A program made the position numbers and the translations under genes. The notes beneath the pieces were generated by a model that was given only the letters and a program-made list of their open reading frames with translations, had not been told where the DNA came from and ran no database searches. Shown piece after piece: positions 7,060 to 14,282 of a DNA stretch of 18,997 nt (positions are counted from its first letter, which is position 1; the number at the start of each line of letters is the position of its first letter). This DNA is from an uncultured Collinsella sp. (GTDB lineage Bacteria; Actinomycetota; Coriobacteriia; Coriobacteriales; Coriobacteriaceae). Location of the stretch: positions 1 to 18,997 of the forward strand of contig CABRHR010000035.1 of NCBI GenBank assembly GCA_902470835.1. Reading direction: 5' to 3'.

Positions 7060-7701
7060 ATGAAAATCGCTCTGATCAATGAGAACTCTCAGAACTCCAA
7101 GAACCCCATGATCGAGGCTGCGCTTAAGAAGGTTGTCGAGCCCATGGGGCACACCGTCTTTAACTATGGTATGTATGCCGACGCCGACTCCAAGCCCCTC
7201 ACCTACGTGCAGAACGGCATCCTTGCCGCCGTGCTGCTGAACTCCGGTGCTGCCGACTACGTCGTGACCGGCTGCGGCACCGGCGAGGGCGCCATGCTCG
7301 CCTGTAACTCCTTCCCCGGCGTGCTGTGCGGCCACGTTGCCGACCCGCTCGACGCCTACACCTTTGCCCAGGTCAACGATGGCAACGCCGTCGCCATGCC
7401 CTTCGCCCTCAAGAATGGCTGGGGCCAGGAGCTCAATCTTGAGTACACCTTCGAGAAGCTCTTTGGCTTTGGTTCGGGCAACGGCTATCCTGCCGAGCGC
7501 GTTGAGCCCGAGCAGCGTAACAAGAAGATCCTCGACGGTGTGCGCGCTGTGACCATGCGCCCGCTCGTCGACGTCCTGGGCGAGATCGATCAGGACCTGG
7601 TCCGCGGCGCCCTGGCTGGCGAGCACTTCCAGGAGTACTTCTTTGCCAACGCCACCGACGAGGCCATCATCGCCAAGGTCAAGGAGATCCTGGGGCTCTA
7701 A
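7060..7701 (+). CDS. RpiB/LacAB-family uronate isomerase (DhuI-like)
   Basis: A sugar isomerase of 213 residues in the RpiB/LacA/LacB family. The characteristic GCGTGEGAMLACN stretch, with active-site cysteine C72, is at residues 71-83. True RpiB proteins are about 150 residues; this longer form, next to a KduD-type SDR, matches streptococcal DhuI, which isomerises 4-deoxy-L-threo-5-hexosulose uronate to 3-deoxy-D-glycero-2,5-hexodiulosonate. It would therefore replace the unrelated cupin-type KduI, which is not present here. A GGAAGG ribosome binding site lies 9 nt before the ATG. It is likely co-transcribed with the SDR, although the structured gap may alter its relative expression. A ribose- or galactose-phosphate isomerase role is possible but fits the context less well. 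Confidence 0.82.
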   Translation: MKIALINENSQNSKNPMIEAALKKVVEPMGHTVFNYGMYADADSKPLTYVQNGILAAVLLNSGAADYVVTGCGTGEGAMLACNSFPGVLCGHVADPLDAYTFAQVNDGNAVAMPFALKNGWGQELNLEYTFEKLFGFGSGNGYPAERVEPEQRNKKILDGVRAVTMRPLVDVLGEIDQDLVRGALAGEHFQEYFFANATDEAIIAKVKEILGL

Positions 7702-7727
7702 TCGCACGACTCATTGCAGCTAACGCA

Positions 7728-7767
7728 AGCGGCGGTCGTCCCACGTACGGGACGGCCGTCGCTTTTT
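7728..7767 (+). terminator. Rho-independent terminator after the isomerase gene
   Basis: A 15-bp stem, AGCGGCGGTCGTCCC (7728-7742) with GGGACGGCCGTCGCT (7749-7763), has only two G-U pairs and a 6-nt loop, and runs into TTTTT. It ends the plus-strand SDR/isomerase unit. The convergent flavin reductase gene may use the same hairpin from the other side, though no T run is present in that direction. Confidence 0.92.
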
Positions 7768-7821
7768 GCTATTTACCGACTGACGCCGCGGAGACAGGTC
7801 CCCCATGCATCAAGGAGTTGA

Positions 7822-9771
7822 CTAGAGCTCGCAGGCAACCTTATAGCCGTCGCCGATGGCGTCGCGGATGTTGCCGCACTTGTTGGCATCGCCCAACACG
7901 TGGGTGGTAACGCCGGCTGCAGCCAGGTCGTCGGCCAGCTTGGTATTGGGACGATAGCCCATGGCAAGCACCAGCGTATCGGCACCGGTGATGGTGTGGA
8001 CCTCGCCGTCCTTTTCGTAGCTGATGGTATCCTCAGTGATCTCGGTCACCTTGGCCTCGGTCAGCACGTGGACGCCCTTAGAGAGCATGCGCGTGATAAG
8101 CACCGCGCGGCCGGCACCGCCCTCGTTGGCGGCGAGCGTCTTGGTCATCTCGATGACGGTGACATCGCGATTGGCCGGCGACAGGTCGTTGACCAGCGGG
8201 GCCAGGTAATCGGCCGTCTCGCAGCCAACGGTGCCGCCGCCCACGATGACGATCTTCTTGCCCGGGAAAGCCTTGCCGCCCAGCAGGTCGTCAGCCGTCA
8301 TAACCTGCTTAAAGCCCTGCATGAAGGCCGGGGCGATGGGCTCGGCGCCATAAGCCAGGACAACCTCGTAACCCGCGTAGTCACGCTGAATGTCCTCGGC
8401 CGAAAGCTCGGTGCCAAATACGCACTTCACGCCGGCCTCGGCCAGGCGACGATACTGGTACTTGATCACGCGGGTGAGTTCCTGCTTTGCCGGCGGAACG
8501 GCTGCGATGCGCATCTCGCCGCCCGGCTCGTCCTGCTTATCCACGAGCACCACGTTGTGGCCGCGCTTGGCGGCAATGTAGGCTGCCTCCATGCCCGCAG
8601 GACCAGCGCCCACAACCAGTACGTTCTTGGCCTCGGCGGCAGGCTCGTAACCGGCCTCGTCGCGCTCCACGTCCGGGTTGACAGTGCAGGAGATGCGCTT
8701 GCCGAACATAATGCCGTTCAGGCAGCGCAGGCAGCCGATGCAGGGGCGGATGTCGTCGGCGTTGCCGGCAGCGGCCTTATTGCAGAACTCGGCATCGCAC
8801 AGATTGGCGCGGCCCATCATGCAGATGTCGGCGGCGCCGTCCTCGATCAGCTCCTCGGCAATCCAGGCCTCGTTGATGCGGCCGACCGTGGCGACAGGAA
8901 TGTTAACGTGCTTCTTGATCTCGCGCGAGCAGGCGGCGTGCGAGGCCTGCTGCGTACCGGCGGCGGGAATCGCGGAGCCGCGCTTGATGGTGGTGCCGCC
9001 CGACACATGAATCATGTCGACGCCGGCCTTCTCCAGGCGACGTGAGACGTAGATCATGTCGTTGAGGGTCAGGCCGCCATCGGTGTACTCGTCGCCCGAG
9101 ATACGGACGTCGATGATAAAGTCCTTGCCGCAGCGCTCGCGGATCTCGGCGATGACCTCGAGCAAAAAACGCATGCGGGCGTCGAGCGAGCCGCCATACT
9201 CATCGGTACGTTTGTTGTAGAGCGGGGTCAAAAAGCCGCCAAGCATGCCGTGGGCATGCGCCGCATGGACCTCGACGCCATCGACGCCAGCCTTTTGCAT
9301 ACGCACAGCGGCGTCGCCAAACTGATGCGTGAGCTCGTGAATCTCGTCGACCGTGATAGGACGCGGTGCCTCACGGGCATAGGACGGTCCCACGAAGGAC
9401 GGAGCGATCAGGCGCGGCGTGCCCGGAATGTTAAAGGCCATGTAGGCGGGGTGGAAGAGCTGCGGCATGATCTTGCAGCCATACTCGTGGACGGCCGCGG
9501 CGAGCTTTTCCCAGCCAGGGATAAACGTGTCGTCGTAGCAGCACATGTCACCCGGCAGATAGGTATAGGTAGGCTCGACCGTCACGACCTCGGTGATGAT
9601 CAGGCCGACGCCGCCCTTGGCACGGGCACGGTAATGATCGACCAAGTCGTCGGTCACATAGCCATGATCGGCCAGGTTCGTGGACACCGGCGGCATAAAG
9701 ACGCGGTTCTTGACCTCGGTCGTACCGACCTTGATCGGGCTAAAGAGCATCGGGTAGGCGGAGGACTCCAT
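7822..9771 (-). CDS. Old Yellow Enzyme/FadH-like NADH:flavin oxidoreductase with Fe-S cluster
   Basis: A flavo-iron-sulfur ene-reductase of about 649 residues with the layout of 2,4-dienoyl-CoA reductase FadH and bile-acid BaiCD. Residues 5-340 form the FMN TIM barrel, C344, C347, C350 and C362 form a 4Fe-4S site, GAGPAG at 388-393 binds FAD, and GGGTVG at 511-516 binds NAD(P)H. Two oddities: the cysteine spacing is x2-x2-x11, where FadH has x2-x3-x11, and the tyrosine usual in HGYL is methionine M176 (HGML). The start at 9771 has AAAGGA 8 nt upstream; an in-frame start at 9858 is unlikely. The upstream GltD-like gene ends in its own terminator, so this gene is probably transcribed separately. 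The substrate, likely an activated C=C bond, is unknown. Confidence 0.88.
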   Translation of the reverse strand: MESSAYPMLFSPIKVGTTEVKNRVFMPPVSTNLADHGYVTDDLVDHYRARAKGGVGLIITEVVTVEPTYTYLPGDMCCYDDTFIPGWEKLAAAVHEYGCKIMPQLFHPAYMAFNIPGTPRLIAPSFVGPSYAREAPRPITVDEIHELTHQFGDAAVRMQKAGVDGVEVHAAHAHGMLGGFLTPLYNKRTDEYGGSLDARMRFLLEVIAEIRERCGKDFIIDVRISGDEYTDGGLTLNDMIYVSRRLEKAGVDMIHVSGGTTIKRGSAIPAAGTQQASHAACSREIKKHVNIPVATVGRINEAWIAEELIEDGAADICMMGRANLCDAEFCNKAAAGNADDIRPCIGCLRCLNGIMFGKRISCTVNPDVERDEAGYEPAAEAKNVLVVGAGPAGMEAAYIAAKRGHNVVLVDKQDEPGGEMRIAAVPPAKQELTRVIKYQYRRLAEAGVKCVFGTELSAEDIQRDYAGYEVVLAYGAEPIAPAFMQGFKQVMTADDLLGGKAFPGKKIVIVGGGTVGCETADYLAPLVNDLSPANRDVTVIEMTKTLAANEGGAGRAVLITRMLSKGVHVLTEAKVTEITEDTISYEKDGEVHTITGADTLVLAMGYRPNTKLADDLAAAGVTTHVLGDANKCGNIRDAIGDGYKVACEL

Positions 9772-9884
9772 ACAGGGTTCCTTTCGTTTGAGCCGCTCAG
9801 CGGCAGTTGCTAACACACCTATCGTATCAGCATCCGCCGCATTCGCACTCGCTCGCACTCCCTACTTTCAATCCCGATCCTCAC

Positions 9885-9955
9885 AAAAAAGTTGCGGTGG
9901 AATACGGAGTAGATGAGGCTTTTGACAGCCAAAACAGTCCGTATTTCACCGCAAC
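9885..9955 (-). terminator. Strong terminator after the GltD-like gene
   Basis: On the minus strand, an 18-bp stem with one G-T pair (arms 9938-9955 and 9891-9908) is followed by six T residues (complement of 9885-9890). The 29-nt loop contains a small GGCT/AGCC dyad. It lies 17-87 bases after the GltD-like stop and should separate that gene from the flavin reductase. The remaining spacer, 9772-9884, must hold the reductase promoter; I could not place its elements confidently. Confidence 0.9.
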
Positions 9956-9971
9956 TAATGGATGGGATGTG

Positions 9972-11189
9972 TTAGAGACCCAAATAGGCAGTCATGCCTT
10001 CGACGGCGAGCTTGGCGCCTGCCACGGCATGAACCACGGTGAGCGGGCCGTTGACCACGTCGCCGGCGGCAAAGACACCGGGCACGGTGGTCATGCCGTT
10101 CTCATCGACCGAAAGAAGGCCGCGATGGTCGGTCTCCAAGCCACCCGTCGTAAGCACAAGCTTGTCCTTGGGCACCTGCGAAGCCGCAATCACAACCGTG
10201 TCGGCAGACGCATGGTCGAGCTCTTCCTCGTAACCCACCACGTTGTTGTCCTCGTCAAAGATAGCCGTCTCGAACACCGGACCGTTATCGTCGATGGCGC
10301 AGATCGCCTTGCCGCACACAATCTCGGCACCGTCAAGCTCGGTCAGCTCCACCTCATCATCGATGGCCGAGATATGGAGCGATCGGGCATACACGGTGAC
10401 CTTGCGAGCGCCCGAGCGCAGCGCCGTGCGGGCAACATCCATGGCCACATTGCCGGCACCGATGACCGCCACGTTCTGCCCGATCGCCACGCTCGAAGGA
10501 TCGACCAAGTAATCGATACCAAACAGCACGTTGCCGCGCGACTCGCCGGGAATACCCAGTTTGCGAGCTCGCCAGGTACCGGTGCCAACAAAGACCGCAT
10601 CGTAGCCGTCGCGCAGCAGGTCGTCGATGTGGAGCGCACCGCCGATGGTGGTCGACGGACGAACGCGCACGCCGAGCGAGCACATCACGTGACGATACTT
10701 TTGCACGAGCGCACGGGGCAGGCGGAACTCGGGGATACCGTACTCCAGCACACCACCGATCTCGGGGCGCTGCTCAAATACCGTGACGGCACAGCCCAGC
10801 TGGGCCATCTTAATGGCCACGGTGATACCGGCAGGACCGGAACCGACCACGGCGACCTGTTTACCGCACGACGGCGCAGGCTTCCACTCCTTACGGTCCA
10901 AATATGCCGTGGAGATATAGTTCTCGATGCTCGAAAAATGCACGGGTGTGCCCTTGCGGCCCTGGATGCAAGCGCCCTCGCACTGGCCCGAATGATTGCA
11001 CACCATGGAGCAGACCGCGCTCATGGGATTGTTCTGGAACAGTAGCTCGCCCGCCTCTTCTAGACGACGCTGTTTGAACAGGTCAATGACCTGCGGAATA
11101 GGCGTCTGAACCGGGCAGCCCTTAATCTGACAGAACGCCCTTTTACAACCTAGGCAACGATTCGCCTCTTCGACAATGTGGATAGCCAC
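9972..11189 (-). CDS. GltD/PreT-like NAD(P)H oxidoreductase (FAD, two Fe-S motifs)
   Basis: A protein of 405 residues, near the length of PreT and shorter than GltD (about 470-490). It has the N-terminal cysteine pairs of this family: C12, C15, C20 and C25, then C60, C64, C70 and C74. GSGPAG at 116-121 binds FAD and GAGNVA at 244-249 binds NAD(P)H; a VFAAGDVVNG stretch near the end also contacts FAD. The family passes electrons from NAD(P)H to a partner, such as the GltB, PreA, SudB or Nfn subunits; no such partner is in the window. It starts at GTG 11189 with GGGGAG just upstream, about 100 bp after the epimerase gene, so read-through from the pectin genes is possible. Its target may be the flavin reductase downstream, which is speculation. 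Confidence 0.87.
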   Translation of the reverse strand: MAIHIVEEANRCLGCKRAFCQIKGCPVQTPIPQVIDLFKQRRLEEAGELLFQNNPMSAVCSMVCNHSGQCEGACIQGRKGTPVHFSSIENYISTAYLDRKEWKPAPSCGKQVAVVGSGPAGITVAIKMAQLGCAVTVFEQRPEIGGVLEYGIPEFRLPRALVQKYRHVMCSLGVRVRPSTTIGGALHIDDLLRDGYDAVFVGTGTWRARKLGIPGESRGNVLFGIDYLVDPSSVAIGQNVAVIGAGNVAMDVARTALRSGARKVTVYARSLHISAIDDEVELTELDGAEIVCGKAICAIDDNGPVFETAIFDEDNNVVGYEEELDHASADTVVIAASQVPKDKLVLTTGGLETDHRGLLSVDENGMTTVPGVFAAGDVVNGPLTVVHAVAGAKLAVEGMTAYLGL

Positions 11190-11291
11190 GCAGCTCCCCT
11201 TTTTGATTCAATCCAATGGGGCGACGATAAAGATCCTTCACCGCTGCCCCAGTCAGGCAAACTTAATCGACCGCCACGGCAAAAGCCAATG

Positions 11292-12206
11292 CTATAACTC
11301 GCGATGCGAAGCCCCGCAGCGAGCGGACATGTGCTCGAGTGTCGCCAGGCAGTCAGCCGCCGTCGCCGGCACACTGTTCTCGACCACGCAGGGAATCCCA
11401 GGGCAGGCGGCAGCCGCCCAGGCCACCACGGGCTCAAAGTCGTATCGCCCCGTCTCCCCCACGCCATGACACACCAGGCGCGAACCCGTACCGTCGCACC
11501 AACCTGCTTTGTCCTCGTTATCAACGACCTCAAAATCCTTGGCGTGCAGCACGCGGATCTTACTGCCGCATAAGTAGAGCACGCGTGCTGTGATTTCCTG
11601 CGCTTCGTCAACGACGCTGGGGTGCAGCAGCGATACCGGGTCATAGATCACGCCGAGCCACGGGCTCGAGACGCGCTCCAGCACCTCGCGGCAGCGATCC
11701 GGCGTGTTGACCGTCTCGTTCCAGCCAGGCTCGATCAGTATTTGCCCACCCACGGCCTCGGCGCGCTCGCAGACGCGTGCGAGTCCGTCCATAAAAGCCT
11801 CAAGCGCCTCATCGGTCATGCGGTCATCAGCAACGCGGTTCTGCGCATTGGGGCGACCGGTCTCGGTGCCAACCGGGCATCCGCCGAGCATCTGGGCAAA
11901 GTTCAAGCATGCCTCGTACTCGGCAAAGTTATCCATGAGCTGTTGGCGATCGGGCGTCGCCAAATTCTTATAGCAGCCGAGCACGGCGACCGAAACGCCC
12001 GCCTCGTCGAGTACCGCACGCAAATGGTCGGCAAGCTCGCGGGTCAGGCCGCCTCGATCGATCCCCATCGATGCGTAGAGTACCTTGCTCGGCAGCTGAA
12101 TGCACGAAAAGCCCAGCTCTCCCGCCATGCGAATGCGTTCCTCGACGGTCCCCTGCGGAAGGTCGTGCAAACGTACACCCGGAGTAATAGCCCCCACGTT
12201 ATTCAC
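11292..12206 (-). CDS. Sugar phosphate isomerase/epimerase-like TIM-barrel protein
   Basis: A xylose-isomerase-like TIM-barrel protein (AP-endonuclease-2 family) of about 304 residues. The four metal ligands are apparent: E159 (LIEPGW), D189 (IYDP), H221 (VLHAKDF) and E276 (VVENS). These enzymes isomerise or epimerise sugars and keto-sugars; the exact substrate is not readable. The best start is GTG 12206, which overlaps the GH105 stop codon (GTGAATAA); a second GTG at 12197 lies just past that stop. AAGGG upstream suits either, with very short spacing for the first and longer for the second. The overlap indicates translational coupling with GH105, so it probably acts on a galacturonate- or rhamnose-derived product. 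Confidence 0.85.
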   Translation of the reverse strand: MNNVGAITPGVRLHDLPQGTVEERIRMAGELGFSCIQLPSKVLYASMGIDRGGLTRELADHLRAVLDEAGVSVAVLGCYKNLATPDRQQLMDNFAEYEACLNFAQMLGGCPVGTETGRPNAQNRVADDRMTDEALEAFMDGLARVCERAEAVGGQILIEPGWNETVNTPDRCREVLERVSSPWLGVIYDPVSLLHPSVVDEAQEITARVLYLCGSKIRVLHAKDFEVVDNEDKAGWCDGTGSRLVCHGVGETGRYDFEPVVAWAAAACPGIPCVVENSVPATAADCLATLEHMSARCGASHREL

Positions 12207-13437
12207 ATCCCTTATGAGCGTTGATGCCCGGGGTGTATCCGCCAAACGGGTCCTCGATGGAGCACACGCCCGAGGGGGCGAGCGGATCGCGCTTACCGGC
12301 CAGCTTGTCGTGATGCATGGTCTCGATATAGGCAAGCACCAGCGGCGCCACACCCTTTGCATCATTTTTGACCACGGGCTCGCTCATGTAGTAACCAAAC
12401 GTGCCCTCGCGGTGCGCGGTGTTTCCCAAGCCCGCAACCAGGCAGATGTTGTCGAGCGCCAGCTGGCCATCGTGCTCGGAAAGGCAGGTCTCGCAGATGC
12501 CGTCGAAGGCGCGACGGCCGTACTGGTAGTAGCGCTCACCCAACACGCCCAGACGCACGCCCTTCATGATGGCGTTGGCAAAGATCGCGCTGCCCGACTC
12601 CTCCAGGTAGTTGGGGGCGATATTGGGCAGGTTGATGACCTGATGCCACATGCCGGTCTTCTCGTCCTGATACGGCAGCATGGCGTCAATCAGGTCGTGG
12701 AACATCTTGCGGATCTCGTCCTTCTCGGCCGACATCGAAGGCGGCATAAGCTCCCACGTGTCGATGAGCGCCATGGCAAACCAGCCCTCGGCGCGCAGCC
12801 AGAAGTTAGCCGAAAGGCCGGTGACCGGGTCGCACCAGAACTGCTTGCGGCTCGCGTCGTAAGCGTGATAGTACAGACCATTGAGGGGGTTGCGCATCAG
12901 GTCGTGCACGACCTGGAACATATGGAAGCTATCTGAGCAGGCACGACGGTTGTGGAAACTCAGCTCGTACTGCATGTAGAACGGCTGTGCCATATACATG
13001 CCGTCGAGCCAGATCTGGTTGGGGTAGACGGCCTTGTGCCAAAACACGCCCTCTTTGGTGCGCGGCTGGGTTTCGAGCTGACGATAGATGGTATCCATGG
13101 CCGCACGATACTTGGGCTTGCCCACCAGGTCATAGAGCTTGTAGAGGGTCTTGCCCGCATTAACGTTATCGAGGTTGTACTCCTCGGGGTTGTAATGTTT
13201 GATGGTACCGTCGTCCTGGACAAAGAAATCGATGTAGTCGTCGGCGAACGTCAGGTAGCGCTGCTCACCCGTGATCTCGTACAGCTCGATGAGCGCCTTG
13301 ATCATGCAGCCGTCGATATAGTTCCAGGTGTTCTCCTTACCGGCACGGAGCTTTTCGATGTTCCAGGCCGGCGCCTGCGGCGTAGAGGTTTCGATCAACT
13401 GCTCGATATAACGGTCCAGGATTTGATTGCAACCCAT
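12199..13437 (-). CDS. GH105 unsaturated rhamnogalacturonyl/galacturonyl hydrolase
   Basis: A 412-residue (alpha/alpha)6-barrel hydrolase, slightly longer than Bacillus YteR. The catalytic aspartate is D145 in IWLDGMYMA, matching YteR D143; D90 in LDNVNAG fits the second conserved acid. The family adds water to the enol ether of 4,5-unsaturated galacturonate at the non-reducing end of lyase products, freeing a ketouronate. There is no signal peptide, so it acts in the cytoplasm on imported oligosaccharides. It follows a double operator and overlaps the epimerase gene. Its product is the expected input of the DhuI/DhuD-like enzymes encoded 5 kb away. The function is confident; homogalacturonan versus rhamnogalacturonan preference is not. 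Confidence 0.92.
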   Translation of the reverse strand: MGCNQILDRYIEQLIETSTPQAPAWNIEKLRAGKENTWNYIDGCMIKALIELYEITGEQRYLTFADDYIDFFVQDDGTIKHYNPEEYNLDNVNAGKTLYKLYDLVGKPKYRAAMDTIYRQLETQPRTKEGVFWHKAVYPNQIWLDGMYMAQPFYMQYELSFHNRRACSDSFHMFQVVHDLMRNPLNGLYYHAYDASRKQFWCDPVTGLSANFWLRAEGWFAMALIDTWELMPPSMSAEKDEIRKMFHDLIDAMLPYQDEKTGMWHQVINLPNIAPNYLEESGSAIFANAIMKGVRLGVLGERYYQYGRRAFDGICETCLSEHDGQLALDNICLVAGLGNTAHREGTFGYYMSEPVVKNDAKGVAPLVLAYIETMHHDKLAGKRDPLAPSGVCSIEDPFGGYTPGINAHKGCE

Positions 13438-13461
13438 TGCTGTCCCCTCTGACGTTAATGA

Positions 13462-13480
13462 TAGGTGAACGTTAACCCTA
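13462..13480. promoter_or_regulatory. Operator O1 upstream of GH105
   Basis: TAGGTGAACGTTAACCCTA is a near palindrome around a central AACGTT. It is a slightly reduced copy of the operator 41 bp away at 13494-13529. The distance is close to four helical turns, suited to one regulator touching both. A minus-strand -10 candidate, TACACT (complement of 13480-13485), borders it. It lies 25-43 bases upstream of the GH105 start codon. Confidence 0.65.
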
Positions 13481-13493
13481 GTGTAACGCGAAC

Positions 13494-13529
13494 GGGGAAT
13501 ATAGGGTGAACGTTAACCCTATATTCCCC
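13494..13529. promoter_or_regulatory. Operator O2, 36-bp palindrome between SGNH esterase and GH105 genes
   Basis: Two perfect 14-bp arms, GGGGAATATAGGGT (13494-13507) and ACCCTATATTCCCC (13516-13529), enclose GAACGTTA. The centre is the same TGAACGTTAAC core as in O1 and close to the palindrome before the SDR gene. No T run follows on the minus strand, so an operator is more likely than a terminator, though the transcribed arms could also form a strong hairpin just past the SGNH stop. Confidence 0.7.
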
Positions 13530-13544
13530 GCGAACGGCAGACTT

Positions 13545-14213
13545 TTAACGGCAAACGGCGGCTAAGCCCGCGGCGATGCGATGCGCCAGGCGCTCATAGC
13601 CAGCCGGGCTGTAATGCAGGCCGTCCGGCATATAGAGTTCGCGGTGCTCCGGCAAAAACGGGCTGATGCCGCTTTGCGCATACAGGTCAATCACCGGAAC
13701 GGAGTAGCGGTCGCAGACTTCGAGCATCGCCCGCACGTAGGCGACCTGTGTCAACCCCAGGTGATTGAGCTCATCGCTTGCCGGGATATCCTTCTCGTGC
13801 TTACCGCTCGTCTTGCACGGCGTCATAATCACGAGCTTTGCCCGAGGCGAGCGTGCCGTGATGGTGCGGATCAGGTAATCGAGTGCACCATAGAACTCGT
13901 GCACATCGGTACTGCCCAACTCGCCAAGCGGCACGTTGCGGCTAAAGTCGTTGACGCCGCCAAAGACGATGTAGATATCGGCCGCATCGTCGATGCCGTC
14001 CAGGCGCTCGACAAACGAATCGCTGCGGTCGGCCTTGACGGCGATACGCGAACCCTTGATGCCAAAGTTCTCGACGACTGCACCTCCCAGCAACGCGCCC
14101 AGATGCGAAGTCCAAGAGATGTCGTTGCCGCCTGCGCCGCATCCGTTATCCCCCCATGTGGTCGAATCGCCAAAGCAGCAAATGGTCGATTCACTCAAGT
14201 TCTTCGTTTCCAT
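13545..14213 (-). CDS. SGNH/GDSL-family esterase, likely pectin or rhamnogalacturonan deacetylase
   Basis: A compact SGNH hydrolase of 222 residues. Block I CFGDSTTWG gives the nucleophile S17, block III FGGVNDF gives the G and N of the oxyanion hole near residues 85-88, and block V DGLHYS gives D197 and H200. Related enzymes include rhamnogalacturonan acetylesterases (CE12) and other carbohydrate deacetylases; the context between a pectin methylesterase and GH105 supports that role. There is no signal peptide. ATG 14213 has AGGAG 6 nt upstream; the in-frame ATG at 14273 lies before that site. The gap to the upstream CE8 gene is 69 bp, consistent with one operon. The acyl group removed is inferred, not seen. 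Confidence 0.87.
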   Translation of the reverse strand: METKNLSESTICCFGDSTTWGDNGCGAGGNDISWTSHLGALLGGAVVENFGIKGSRIAVKADRSDSFVERLDGIDDAADIYIVFGGVNDFSRNVPLGELGSTDVHEFYGALDYLIRTITARSPRAKLVIMTPCKTSGKHEKDIPASDELNHLGLTQVAYVRAMLEVCDRYSVPVIDLYAQSGISPFLPEHRELYMPDGLHYSPAGYERLAHRIAAGLAAVCR

Positions 14214-14282
14214 AATCTTCTCCTCATCCGCCCATTGGCGACCATACAGGTACGTACCGTTTATTTGCAGCATGCCGAGGGG

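Noticed and set aside
9807..11045. A 412-codon plus-strand frame opposite the GltD-like gene
   Set aside because: It runs antisense through the motif-bearing oxidoreductase and its terminator, and is rich in His/Arg/Asp without a domain.
13494..13529. The 36-bp palindrome as a rho-independent terminator
   Set aside because: No T run follows on either strand and its centre matches two other operator-like sites, so an operator is the better reading.
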